From: Stenotrophomonas sp. 610A2
GTDB lineage: Bacteria; Pseudomonadota; Gammaproteobacteria; Xanthomonadales; Xanthomonadaceae
Direction: 5' to 3'
Length of the DNA stretch: 64,000 nt
Assembly (NCBI RefSeq): GCF_030549615.1
Contig: NZ_CP130832.1
Span: forward strand, 1 to 64,000
Positions 28,673 to 38,651 of this stretch are shown piece after piece. Below the pieces are notes generated by a model that worked only from the letters and a program-made list of their open reading frames with translations, was not told where the DNA came from and did no database searches. The translations under genes were made by a program, and so were the position numbers. The first letter of the stretch is position 1. Each line of letters opens with the position of its first letter.

Positions 28673-30793
28673 ATGCGTACTTGTAATCGTTTTTTGGCGT
28701 TTTTCGGGCTGATGCTGGCATTGCCGGCGCTGGCCGACGAGTTGCCCACCGCAACGCTGGATCGGGTGCAGGTCCAGGCCGCCAAGGTCCACGCGGTGGA
28801 TGATTTCGACCTGCCCGCTTCCAGCACCACGCTGGCGCTGGACGCCGACGGCAATGGCCGTGGCGCGCAGCTGTCCGAAGTGTTGGGCGCGGTGCCCGGG
28901 CTGCTGGCACGGGATCGGCAGAACCTTGCACAGGACACCCAATTGTCGCTGCGCGGCTTTGGTGCCCGCTCCACCTTCGGCGTGCGCGGGGTGCGGCTGC
29001 TGCTCGATGGAGTGCCGGCGACCATGCCCGATGGCCAGGGCCAGCTCTCGCACTTCAACGCGTTCGGCGCCGACCAAGTGGAGGTGCTGCGCGGGCCGTT
29101 CTCGGCGCTGTACGGCAATTCCTCCGGCGGCGTGCTGCAGCTGTGGAGCACGGACGGGCAGGACGGCGATCCGTGGCGGCTGCGCAGCAGTTACGGCAGC
29201 AATGGCAGCTCCAGCACCGGTGTGCAGCTCAAAGGGCTGGCCGGGGCCATGCACTACAACGTGGCAGCCAACCATTTCCGTACCGACGGCTGGCGCGAGC
29301 ACAGCACGGCCCGGCGTGAATCGGTGAATGCGCGGCTGGGCTTTGATCTGGCGGCCGGCCAGCGACTGGAACTGCTGTTCAACGGCTTTGATGCACCGCA
29401 TGCGCAGGACCCCTTGGGCCTGAGTCGCGAGCAGGTGCGCGAGAACCCGCGTCAGGCCACCGCTGTCGCCACCCAGTACAACACCCGCAAGTCGGTGCGG
29501 CAGACACAGCTCGGTGCGGTCTACAGCGCCGAGCGTGATCAACAGGCCTGGCGGTTGATGGGCTATGCCGGGCAGCGCGCGGTGGAGCAGTTCCTGGCGA
29601 TCCCGCCGGGGCCGCAGAACAGTCCCCTGCACTCGGGCGGGGTGATCGACCTGGACAGCGATTACGGCGGCGTGGACGCGCGCTGGGCCTGGCATGGGCA
29701 ACTGGGCGGCAAGCCGCTGGAGCTGGTGATCGGTGCAAATGCCGACCGGCAGCAGCAGCACCGCACCGGCTATGAGAACTTCATTGGCAGCACCTTGGGT
29801 ATCAAGGGCCGGCTGCGCCGCGACCAGAACGACCGCGTGCAGAACATCGACCAGTTCGCGCAGGCCTGGTGGCAGTTCAGCCCGCGCTGGTCGGCATTGC
29901 TGGGTGCGCGCCATAGCGAAGTGCAGTTCCGTTCGCGCGACCGCTACGTCACTGCCAGCAACCCCGACGACAGCGGCAGCCGTGATTACTCGGCGACCAC
30001 ACCGGTGGCGGGCCTGGTGTTCCGTGCCAGCGATGATCTGCGTTTTTATGCCTCGGCCGGGCGCGGTTTTGAAACGCCGACCTTCAACGAGCTGGGCTAC
30101 CGCGCCGATGGCGGCGCCGGCTTGGCGCTGGATCTGGCCGCCGGCAGCACCCGCAATTACGAGATCGGCAGCAAATGGCGGGCGCAGAGCGGTGCGCGGC
30201 TGGAGCTGGCCTTGTTCCGTGCCGACAGCGACGACGAGCTGGCGGTGGCGACCAACAACGGCGGCCGCAGCAGCTACCGCAACATCGGCGCGACCCGGCG
30301 GCAAGGTGTCGAGCTGAGCTGGCAGCAGCCGATTGCCACCGACCAGCAGCTGCAGCTGGCCTATACCTGGCTGCAGGCCAGCGTGCGGGATGCCTACCTG
30401 ACCTGCACCGGCCTGCCCTCGCCCTGCACCCAGCCAAACAATCTGGTGGCGGGCGGCACCAGATTGCCGGGCGTGCCACGCCAGCAGTTGTTCGCACGCT
30501 GGCAATGGCAGCCGGGGCCGTGGCAGTGGGCGGCCGAAGTGGTGGCCGCCAGCGACATCGGCGCGAACGATCTGGGCAGCGCCAACGCAGCCGGCTATGC
30601 CCTGCTGAACCTGGAGATGGCGCGGCAATGGGCCACCACACGCGGGCCGCTGCGCGCCTTCGCCCGTGTGGATAACCTGCTGGACCAGCGCTACATCGGC
30701 TCGGTGATCGTCAATGACGGCAACCAGCGCTATTACGAGCCAGGCCCGGACCGTGGCTTCACCCTTGGCCTGCAGTGGCAATGGGCGCGGTGA
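28673..30793 (+). CDS. TonB-dependent receptor
   Basis: An outer-membrane gated channel of 706 residues. It has a signal peptide (FLAFFGLMLALPALAD), a plug domain with SEVLGAVPGLLARDRQNLAQ and VEVLRGPFSALYG, and a 22-strand-type barrel ending in an aromatic residue-rich strand (GFTLGLQWQWAR). The size and YGNSSGG segment resemble FecA-like siderophore or metal receptors without an N-terminal signalling domain. The start ATG at 28673 is chosen because it gives the signal peptide. The ligand is unknown and no regulator lies nearby. Confidence 0.92.
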   Translation: MRTCNRFLAFFGLMLALPALADELPTATLDRVQVQAAKVHAVDDFDLPASSTTLALDADGNGRGAQLSEVLGAVPGLLARDRQNLAQDTQLSLRGFGARSTFGVRGVRLLLDGVPATMPDGQGQLSHFNAFGADQVEVLRGPFSALYGNSSGGVLQLWSTDGQDGDPWRLRSSYGSNGSSSTGVQLKGLAGAMHYNVAANHFRTDGWREHSTARRESVNARLGFDLAAGQRLELLFNGFDAPHAQDPLGLSREQVRENPRQATAVATQYNTRKSVRQTQLGAVYSAERDQQAWRLMGYAGQRAVEQFLAIPPGPQNSPLHSGGVIDLDSDYGGVDARWAWHGQLGGKPLELVIGANADRQQQHRTGYENFIGSTLGIKGRLRRDQNDRVQNIDQFAQAWWQFSPRWSALLGARHSEVQFRSRDRYVTASNPDDSGSRDYSATTPVAGLVFRASDDLRFYASAGRGFETPTFNELGYRADGGAGLALDLAAGSTRNYEIGSKWRAQSGARLELALFRADSDDELAVATNNGGRSSYRNIGATRRQGVELSWQQPIATDQQLQLAYTWLQASVRDAYLTCTGLPSPCTQPNNLVAGGTRLPGVPRQQLFARWQWQPGPWQWAAEVVAASDIGANDLGSANAAGYALLNLEMARQWATTRGPLRAFARVDNLLDQRYIGSVIVNDGNQRYYEPGPDRGFTLGLQWQWAR

Positions 30794-30823
30794 GCGGCTT
30801 CACCGCAAGCTGAGCGCGCGCCC

Positions 30824-30871
30824 TTGCCCCCTCCCTTTGCCGCAGGCAAGGGGAGGGCTGGGGAGGGGTGC
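30824..30871. repeat. C-rich intergenic hairpin element
   Basis: CCCTCCCTTTGCCGCAGGCAAGG and flanks form a hairpin, followed by a (GCTTTT)n-like tract. It is a relative of the long inverted repeat at 27031-27166 and of the pair near 36.6 kb. Confidence 0.6.
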
Positions 30872-30996
30872 TTTTGCTTTTGCGTCCGCCTCTGCTTTGC
30901 CGTCGCACCCAGCCCAACAACCATCTAAACACCCCGCTCACCCCCACCTAACAGCACCGGGCGTATCTGTGAGCGCCCAACTGGGAGGGTTGTGCC

Positions 30997-31386
30997 ATGT
31001 ACCGCCCCGATCGCATCGAGCATCCCGCTGCGCCAACCTTGTTTGCCGCCGATCCCACGCTGATGCGTCGCGGCCGGCTCAGGCGCAGCCAACATGCGGC
31101 TGACGAAGTGGCGCAGGATTTCGTGCAGTACAGCCTGGATGACTATGCGCGGCGCCGTCGTGGCGCGCGTGGCTGGCTGGATCTGCAGCCGGCTTATGCG
31201 TTCGCGCTGGCCACACATGCGGCGGACTGGCCACGTGGCAGCGGTGATACCGACGTCGAGCTGGCCGAGCATTGGGAACAGGCACGCGGCGGCTCGCGGC
31301 TGCGCTGGGAACAGGTACGGGATCTGGTCGAAGACGCATGGCTGGCGCTGGACCGCATGCCGGTGGCAGCGGTGCATGCACGCTAG
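30997..31386 (+). CDS. Conserved-looking small protein of unknown function
   Basis: A 129-residue Arg/Ala-rich soluble protein starting after a clear GGGAGGG ribosome site with eight-base spacing, which supports that it is expressed. The central part HAADEVAQDFVQYSLDDYARRRRGARGWLDL looks helical. I do not recognise any motif, and the neighbours give no clue. Confidence 0.6.
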   Translation: MYRPDRIEHPAAPTLFAADPTLMRRGRLRRSQHAADEVAQDFVQYSLDDYARRRRGARGWLDLQPAYAFALATHAADWPRGSGDTDVELAEHWEQARGGSRLRWEQVRDLVEDAWLALDRMPVAAVHAR

Positions 31387-31755
31387 TCGAAACGTGGGGA
31401 AGCTTTTGTAGGAGCGGCGTCAGTCGCGAAGCTGGCAATGCTTGGCTACCGATGGGTATGTAATCTGGAGGTGCATGAGCTCTTGCGGCTTCGCCGCACC
31501 CTCTCCTGCCTTCGGCACTCCTGCTTTTTGTAGGAGCGGCGTAAGCCGCGAAGCTAGTAATGCCTCGCTACCGACTGGTATGCAACCTGACTGTGCGTGA
31601 GCCTAGCGGCTTCGCCGCTTCCCCTCTCCTGGCTTCGGCATCCTCTCCCGCAAGGGGAGAGGAGGAAAGCCACAGCCAAAGCCAAAACCAAAACCCTCAA
31701 AAGCAATCCAGCCAGCACACCCCGGGGGAGGTGCGGATGTGCTGGCCGGTTGCGA
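31387..31755. repeat. Tandem REP-containing repeat in a non-coding gap
   Basis: GTAGGAGCGGCGT.AG.CGCGAAGC occurs at 31408-31432 and 31530-31554, and the sequence after each copy is also similar (TACCGAYKGGTATG, then a GCGGCTTCGCCGC hairpin and CTCTCCTG.CTTCGGCA), giving a 122-base direct tandem repeat. A C/A-rich tract with AAAGCCAAAACC follows. No gene is seen. Confidence 0.7.
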
Positions 31756-32784
31756 TCAGGCGTTGAAGTCCAACACCACGCGCCCTTCAATCGCACCTGC
31801 ATGCATGCGCTTGAACACGTCGTTGATGTTCTCCAGCTTGTCGGTGCTCACCGTCGCGGCGACCTTGCCATCGGCAGCGAACTGCAGCGATTCCTGCAGG
31901 TCCAGGCGAGTGCCAACGATGGAGCCACGCACGGTGATGCCGTTGAGCACCATGCCGAAGATGTCCAGCGGGAAGTCACCCGGTGGCAGGCCGTTCAAGG
32001 ACACCGTGCCGCCACGCCGCACCATGCCCAGTGCCTGTTCGAAGGCCTTGGGCGATACCGCCGTCACCAGCGCGCCATGCGCGCCGCCGATTTCCTTCTT
32101 CAGGAAGGCCGCCGGATCAGTGTTGCGGGCATTGACGGTGATGCTGGCACCCAAGCGCTTGGCCAGGGCCAGCTTGTTGTCGTCGATATCCACCGCGGCC
32201 ACGTTCAAGCCCATCGCCTTGGCGTACTGCACCGCCATGTGGCCGAGGCCGCCGATACCTGAGATCGCCACCCAGTCGCCGGGCTTGGTGTCGGTGACCT
32301 TCAAGCCCTTGTAGACGGTGACACCCGCGCACAGGATTGGCGCGATCTCGACGAAACCCACTTCCTTGGGCAGCAGGCCGACGTAGTTGGCGTTGGCCAA
32401 CGCGTACTCGGCGAAGCCGCCGTTCACCGAATAGCCGCTGTTCTGCTGCGCTTCGCACAGGGTTTCCCAGCCGCCCAGACAGTGCTCGCAATAGCCACAG
32501 GCCGAATACAGCCACGGAATGCCGACGCGGTCGCCTTCCTTGATGTGGGTAATGCCTGCACCGACCGCAACGACATGGCCGACGCCTTCGTGGCCGGGAA
32601 TGAACGGGGGATTGGGCTTCACCGGCCAGTCGCCTTCGGCGGCGTGCAGGTCGGTGTGGCAGACGCCACAGGCCTCGATCTTGACCAGGATGTCGCCCGC
32701 GGCCGGACGCGGCACGGTTACTTCTTCAATCACCAGCGGCTTGCCGAATTCGCGGACCACGGCCGCCTTCATCGTCTTGTCCAT
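31756..32784 (-). CDS. Zinc-dependent alcohol dehydrogenase (AdhP-like)
   Basis: A 342-residue medium-chain dehydrogenase that oxidises primary alcohols or reduces aldehydes with NAD(H). Catalytic zinc ligands lie in [10 protein letters not shown] and GHEGVGHV, structural zinc cysteines in [15 protein letters not shown], and the NAD-binding fold in [20 protein letters not shown] at 32784 has a perfect AAGGAG site. It is the second gene after the aldehyde dehydrogenase (109-base gap) and is probably read from the same sigma-54 promoter, so the pair would handle alcohols and their aldehydes. Confidence 0.94.
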   Translation of the reverse strand: MDKTMKAAVVREFGKPLVIEEVTVPRPAAGDILVKIEACGVCHTDLHAAEGDWPVKPNPPFIPGHEGVGHVVAVGAGITHIKEGDRVGIPWLYSACGYCEHCLGGWETLCEAQQNSGYSVNGGFAEYALANANYVGLLPKEVGFVEIAPILCAGVTVYKGLKVTDTKPGDWVAISGIGGLGHMAVQYAKAMGLNVAAVDIDDNKLALAKRLGASITVNARNTDPAAFLKKEIGGAHGALVTAVSPKAFEQALGMVRRGGTVSLNGLPPGDFPLDIFGMVLNGITVRGSIVGTRLDLQESLQFAADGKVAATVSTDKLENINDVFKRMHAGAIEGRVVLDFNA

Positions 32785-32893
32785 CAATCGATCTCCTTTG
32801 CGGGGGATAAGTCCAGCTTGGCGCCAAGCCAGGCCTGGCGCCTTGATCCAGATCACGCCCGGCCAGTTGCGGCCGGGCGGATCCGCTCTAGGT

Positions 32894-34423
<1,530 letters not shown>

Positions 34424-34483
34424 CTGTGGAATCTCCGGTTCAGCGGTGTGTGGGCCGCGTGTGTGGCGGTGGCTACAACAGGC

Positions 34484-34498
34484 GCAAGAGCGATGCCA
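34484..34498 (-). promoter_or_regulatory. Sigma-54 (-24/-12) promoter for the aldehyde/alcohol dehydrogenase operon
   Basis: On the minus strand the sequence is TGGCATCGCTCTTGC, matching the consensus TGGCAC-N5-TTGC with correct GG-GC spacing. It lies 61-75 bases before the dehydrogenase start codon and the neighbouring gene encodes a sigma-54 activator. Confidence 0.8.
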
Positions 34499-34638
34499 AG
34501 TTCCGCCTGTTGCGTTGCGACACGATGAAAATCCACTGGCGGCGGAAATCCACGCGCAGATTTGCTGCGCTGCGAAACGGCAGGTGATTGCAGCGCCCGT
34601 CCGGGTGTGGTGTTAATCGGAACAGTGGTTTGAACAGC

Positions 34639-34655
34639 TGTCGCAAAATGCGACA
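34639..34655. promoter_or_regulatory. Upstream activator palindrome for the AcoR-type regulator
   Basis: TGTCGCA-AAA-TGCGACA is a perfect inverted repeat about 140 bases upstream of the sigma-54 promoter and 11 bases before the regulator start codon. A weaker copy (TGTTGC-GTT-GCGACA) lies at 34508-34522. The place fits both activation of the operon and autoregulation. Confidence 0.7.
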
Positions 34656-34666
34656 CAGGAGCGCTC

Positions 34667-36526
34667 ATGGCACTGGCACTGCAACATCGCGTGGGCAACG
34701 CCCGCCGCTCGTTCTTCGAGCGCGGCACCACGCCCGTGGGCACCGTGCCCGACACCATCCTGCAGTCCTGGCGGCGCTGCCAGCGCAGCGGCCTGCTGGT
34801 GGATGCCGAGCCTGCGCTGGAACCCCTGCCCGGGCACAACCTGCGCGAACTGCGCGAGCGCCATGAACGCTTGTGGCGATTGGCGCGCGCTGAACTGGAT
34901 GGCTTGGCCGCACACACCGCCAGCACCGGCAGCATCGTGCTGCTTACCGATGAGAGCGGCTGGATCCTCAATGCCGAGGGCAGCGCTGGCTTCCTCGACA
35001 AGGCTGGACGCGTGGCCTTGATGCCGGGCGTGTGCTGGAGCGAGTCAGCCGTCGGCACCAATGCGATCGGTACCGCGATCGTCGAGGGCCGCGCGGTTGA
35101 GGTGCGCGGCGGCGAACACTTCTACGCACCGCACGGCATCCTCAGCTGCTCGGCCATGCCCATCCACGATCCGCACGGGCAATTGGCCGGCGTACTCGAC
35201 ATCAGCGGGCCTGCCAGCGTGCAGCAGATGCATGCGATGGGCCTGGCGCGGTTGGCCGCCAACCGCATCGAGCACCGCTTCTTCGAGAACGGCCTGGGCG
35301 ATTGCGAACTTTTGCGCCTGCACCATGACCGCACCTTGCTGGGTACTGCGGGCGAAGCCGTGCTCGGTTTCCGCAATGGTCGCCTGGTCGCAGCCAATGG
35401 CGTCGGCCTGCACCTGTTCGGCCTGGAGCGTGGCGACATCGGCCGCGCGTCGTATGAAGCACTTTTCGAGATGCCGCTGTCGCGGATGCGCGATGAAGGC
35501 ATGTTGCAGGATCGCAGCGGTCGGGTGCTGCATGGCCAGCTGGATGCACCAGTACCTGCATCCCGCACGCGGTCAACCAGCGCCGCGCCACCGCTGTCAC
35601 GACCGATGCCAAGCACGGTCGCTGCACCTGCCGTGGTGTTCGATGCCACCCAGCGCGAACAACTGCTGCGTGCCGGCCGCGTGTTGGAAGCGGGCCTGCC
35701 GGTACTGCTGCAGGGCGAAACCGGCACCGGCAAGGAAGTGGCGGCACGCGCGCTGCATGCACAAGGCAGCCGCAGCGGCAAACCCTTCGTTGCGGTGAAC
35801 TGTGCAGCCCTGCCGGAAGGACTGATTGAAGCCGAGCTGTTCGGTTACGAGGAAGGCGCCTTCACCGGCGCGCGCCGACAAGGCAGCCAGGGCCTGCTGC
35901 GGCAGGCGCAGGGTGGCGTGTTGTTCCTCGATGAAATCGGCGACATGCCGCTGGCACTGCAGCCGCGCCTGCTGCGCGTGTTGCAGGATCGCGAGCTGTC
36001 ACCGCTGGGTGGCGGAAAACCGGTCAAGCTCGACTTCATGCTGATCTGCGCCACCCACTGCGATCTGCAGCAGGCGATGGACGAAGGTCGCTTCCGTTCG
36101 GATCTGTACTACCGCATCGCCGATCACGTGATGCGGCTGTCACCGCTGCGTGAGGCGCAGGACCGCGCACAGCTGCTGCAGGCGATGTGGCAGCCGTTGG
36201 CGCAGGGGCGAGTGCTGAGTGTGGAGGCGGAGCGTGCGCTGGTCGCGTACGACTGGCCGGGCAATCTGCGCCAGCTTGCGGCGTGCCTGCGCACCCTGGT
36301 GGCGTTGACCGAGCCGGGTGCGGTGATTGATAGGGAATTGCTGCCGGAGTACCTGCATCAGGCTGCGCGACGCGTTGCTGCCGAGCCGGTGGTGGATGGC
36401 AGCCTGCAGGAACTGGCCTTGGATGTGATGCGGCAGACCTTGGCGGCCTGCGATGGCAATGTGAGTCTTGCGGCGAAGCGACTTGGGGTTAACCGCAGCA
36501 CCTTGTATCGGCGGTTGAAGCTTTAA
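34667..36526 (+). CDS. Sigma-54-dependent activator, AcoR type
   Basis: A 619-residue enhancer-binding protein. It has an N-terminal GAF-like sensory region (about 50-200, with [13 protein letters not shown]), a linker, an AAA+ domain with Walker A GETGTGKE (350-357), the sigma-54 contact loop GAFTGA (397-402) and Walker [12 protein letters not shown], and a Fis-type helix-turn-helix at the C-terminus ([20 protein letters not shown]). AcoR relatives activate aldehyde or acetoin catabolic genes. Divergent orientation to the dehydrogenases, the -24/-12 promoter and the palindrome all point to control of that operon. Confidence 0.93.
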   Translation: MALALQHRVGNARRSFFERGTTPVGTVPDTILQSWRRCQRSGLLVDAEPALEPLPGHNLRELRERHERLWRLARAELDGLAAHTASTGSIVLLTDESGWILNAEGSAGFLDKAGRVALMPGVCWSESAVGTNAIGTAIVEGRAVEVRGGEHFYAPHGILSCSAMPIHDPHGQLAGVLDISGPASVQQMHAMGLARLAANRIEHRFFENGLGDCELLRLHHDRTLLGTAGEAVLGFRNGRLVAANGVGLHLFGLERGDIGRASYEALFEMPLSRMRDEGMLQDRSGRVLHGQLDAPVPASRTRSTSAAPPLSRPMPSTVAAPAVVFDATQREQLLRAGRVLEAGLPVLLQGETGTGKEVAARALHAQGSRSGKPFVAVNCAALPEGLIEAELFGYEEGAFTGARRQGSQGLLRQAQGGVLFLDEIGDMPLALQPRLLRVLQDRELSPLGGGKPVKLDFMLICATHCDLQQAMDEGRFRSDLYYRIADHVMRLSPLREAQDRAQLLQAMWQPLAQGRVLSVEAERALVAYDWPGNLRQLAACLRTLVALTEPGAVIDRELLPEYLHQAARRVAAEPVVDGSLQELALDVMRQTLAACDGNVSLAAKRLGVNRSTLYRRLKL

Positions 36527-36533
36527 AGCTGAG

Positions 36534-36688
36534 CAACAGCAACAGCAACAGCAACAGCACCCCTCCCCGGCCCTCCCCTTCGCTGCGCGAAAGGGAGGGG
36601 GTATTTCCGGCGGCTTGCAGCATCCTGCGCAACTGCAGCTTCAGCCCCCTCCCTTTGCCGAAGGCAAGGGGAGGGCTGGGGAGGGGTA
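36534..36688. repeat. CAACAG tract and C-rich inverted elements
   Basis: A (CAACAG)n tract (about 36534-36557) runs into two related C-rich hairpin units in opposite orientation (about 36558-36600 and 36644-36688). It is the same combination as at 27.0 kb: hexamer tract plus paired C-rich unit. Confidence 0.65.
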
Positions 36689-36730
36689 AGCTTTTGATCT
36701 TGATCGAATCCCCAATCCCCAATCCCAGCA

Positions 36731-37369
36731 TCAACCCGGCAAAACAGCCGCAGCCCGCGCCAGCTTCTCAATCCCCGCCCAATCACGCGCCTGCAGCAGC
36801 TCACGCGTGGTCAACCACGAGCCACCTACGCACAGCACATTCGGCAGATGCAGGAACTGCGAAGCAGTCTGCGCGCTGATGCCACCGGTCGGGCAGAAGC
36901 GCACGTCACCAAACGGGCCATTCCAGGCGGACAACATGCCCACACCGCCAGCCTGCACAGCCGGGAAGAACTTGAACGTATCCAGCCCCTGCTCCAAACC
37001 GCGCATCAGTTCGGATGAAGTCGCAACGCCGGGCAGGAACGGCAGATCGGTATCGCGCGCCGCTGCATACAGCGTGTCGGTAGCGCCCGGCGACACCGCA
37101 AAACGACCGCCCACCGACTTCAGCTTCTCCATCTGCGCCGGGGTCAGCACGGTGCCGGCACCAACCACTGCATCCGGCACGGCCTCAACCATGGCCTTGA
37201 TCGCATCCATCGCGTTTGCGGTGCGCAGGGTGACTTCGATCACCGGCAGTCCGCCGTTGAACAGGGCCTGCGCGACCTGCACCGCATCGTCGACATTGTC
37301 GGGGGTGAACACCGGAATCACCGGGGCCAGTTTGAGCACTGCGCGTACGCGCGGATCAGCGCCGGACAT
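36731..37369 (-). CDS. eda: KDPG aldolase (2-dehydro-3-deoxy-phosphogluconate aldolase)
   Basis: Eda splits 2-keto-3-deoxy-6-phosphogluconate into pyruvate and glyceraldehyde 3-phosphate. The 212-residue product has the class I aldolase features: catalytic Glu in PVIEVTLRT, the Schiff-base Lys in FKFFPA and the phosphate loop CPTGGIS. Its start overlaps the end of kdgK by 14 bases, so it is the last step of the galacturonate branch and is co-translated with the kinase. A separate Entner-Doudoroff operon may carry another copy elsewhere. Confidence 0.96.
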   Translation of the reverse strand: MSGADPRVRAVLKLAPVIPVFTPDNVDDAVQVAQALFNGGLPVIEVTLRTANAMDAIKAMVEAVPDAVVGAGTVLTPAQMEKLKSVGGRFAVSPGATDTLYAAARDTDLPFLPGVATSSELMRGLEQGLDTFKFFPAVQAGGVGMLSAWNGPFGDVRFCPTGGISAQTASQFLHLPNVLCVGGSWLTTRELLQARDWAGIEKLARAAAVLPG

Positions 37370-38384
37370 CGAACTTTCCTTCGCCCATCAGGGCCATGAC
37401 GTCGGCAACGCCGACTGGGTTGAAATCACCGGGAATGGAATGCTTCAGGCAGCCAGCGGCGAGGCCGAAGCGGATCGTGGTTTCCGCATCCATGCCTTCG
37501 ATCAGGCCGTGCAGCACGCCGGCTGCAAACGCGTCGCCGCCGCCGATGCGGTCGACGATATCGGTCAGCTCTTCGGCGGGTGCCAATGCACGGGTGCCAT
37601 CACGGCCCAGCAGCATCGCGCCCAGCGAGTGGTGGCCGACGCTGTGCGCGGTGCGCTGCGTGCAGGCCATGTACTGCAGGCGCGGGAACGCGGCGAATGC
37701 CATTGCCGCGGCAGCATCGACGCGCGCCTGCGGTTCGGGCTGGTGGAATTCGCCGCCCAGCACCACACCGATGTCGCGGTAGTCGGCAAACACGATGTGC
37801 GCGCAGTCGAACAGGTCGCGCAGGATCGCCTTGGCGTCGCCGCCCCAGCGTTCCCACAGCTTGGGCCGGAAGTTGCCGTCGAAGGACACCTTGATGCCGC
37901 GCTCGTTGGCGGCGCGCGCGGCGGCCAGGGTCGCCTGCGCGGCTTCCAGGCCGAGGGCAGGACTGACCCCGGACAGGTGCAGCCACTGCGCGCCCTGCAG
38001 CAGCGCCGGCCAGTCATAGCTGTCGGCACGGGCGCTGGCAAAGGCGGAGTCGGCGCGGTCATAGACCACTTCGCTGGGCCGGTGGCCGGCGCCGGTGGTC
38101 AGGAAGTACAGGCCCATGCGGCCATCGCTGCGGCGCACGCGCGAGGTGTCGACGCCGTGACGGCGCAGTTCACCGGCTACCGCCGCACCCAGCGGGTTGT
38201 CGGCAACCACGCTGATCATCGCCACGTCGTGGCCGAAGTGCGCCAGCGACACGCCGACATTGGCCTCGGCACCGCCGGCATGCACGTCCAGCGTGGGCGA
38301 CTGCAGCAGCAGTTGATTGCCGGGCGCGCCCAGGCGCAGCAGCAGCTCACCAAAACAGACAACACGGGGGGAAATCATCGCCAT
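37356..38384 (-). CDS. kdgK: 2-dehydro-3-deoxygluconokinase
   Basis: KdgK phosphorylates 2-keto-3-deoxygluconate to KDPG. The 342-residue protein is a PfkB-family kinase with the N-terminal FGELLLRLG, the substrate-binding GGAEANVGVSLAHFG and the C-terminal catalytic motif DRIGGGDAFAAGVLHG, in which the Asp is the base. It forms an operon with eda. Upstream, at 38432-38445, lies a half-palindrome AAATGACACCGATA that matches the putative LacI-family operators of this locus. Confidence 0.94.
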   Translation of the reverse strand: MAMISPRVVCFGELLLRLGAPGNQLLLQSPTLDVHAGGAEANVGVSLAHFGHDVAMISVVADNPLGAAVAGELRRHGVDTSRVRRSDGRMGLYFLTTGAGHRPSEVVYDRADSAFASARADSYDWPALLQGAQWLHLSGVSPALGLEAAQATLAAARAANERGIKVSFDGNFRPKLWERWGGDAKAILRDLFDCAHIVFADYRDIGVVLGGEFHQPEPQARVDAAAAMAFAAFPRLQYMACTQRTAHSVGHHSLGAMLLGRDGTRALAPAEELTDIVDRIGGGDAFAAGVLHGLIEGMDAETTIRFGLAAGCLKHSIPGDFNPVGVADVMALMGEGKFDVRR

Positions 38385-38431
38385 TCCTGTCTCCTCGTCG
38401 ATCGGCGCGCATCATGGCACGGTTGATTGAC

Positions 38432-38445
38432 TATCGGTGTCATTT
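38432..38445 (-). promoter_or_regulatory. Putative LacI-type operator upstream of kdgK
   Basis: The minus strand reads AAATGACACCGATA, nine of ten bases of TGACACCGGT. It lies 48-61 bases before the kdgK start codon. Confidence 0.55.
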
Positions 38446-38574
38446 GCTCGCCACTGTCCCTCCGGCTGCCCGTGTTACCGTCCCCTCATGTCCATCAGAC
38501 AATGGTTTCCGCCCTGTTTGAGTCCTGCTGCACTGCAAGATGCTCCCTCTCCACACAGCTGTTACTTTCCGTTT

Positions 38575-38589
38575 TGACCAGCGGTGTCA
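38575..38589 (+). promoter_or_regulatory. Putative LacI-type operator upstream of the first pectin-locus receptor
   Basis: TGACCAGCGGTGTCA has inverted TGAC/GTCA ends and the half-site GGTGTCA (reverse TGACACC). It lies 63 bases before the receptor start and about 190 bases from kdgK. Confidence 0.5.
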
Positions 38590-38651
38590 TCCAGCGCAAA
38601 GCACAAGCCGGAGCCACTGCATCGCTTGCAAACCTTGGAGAGGGGAAGCAC

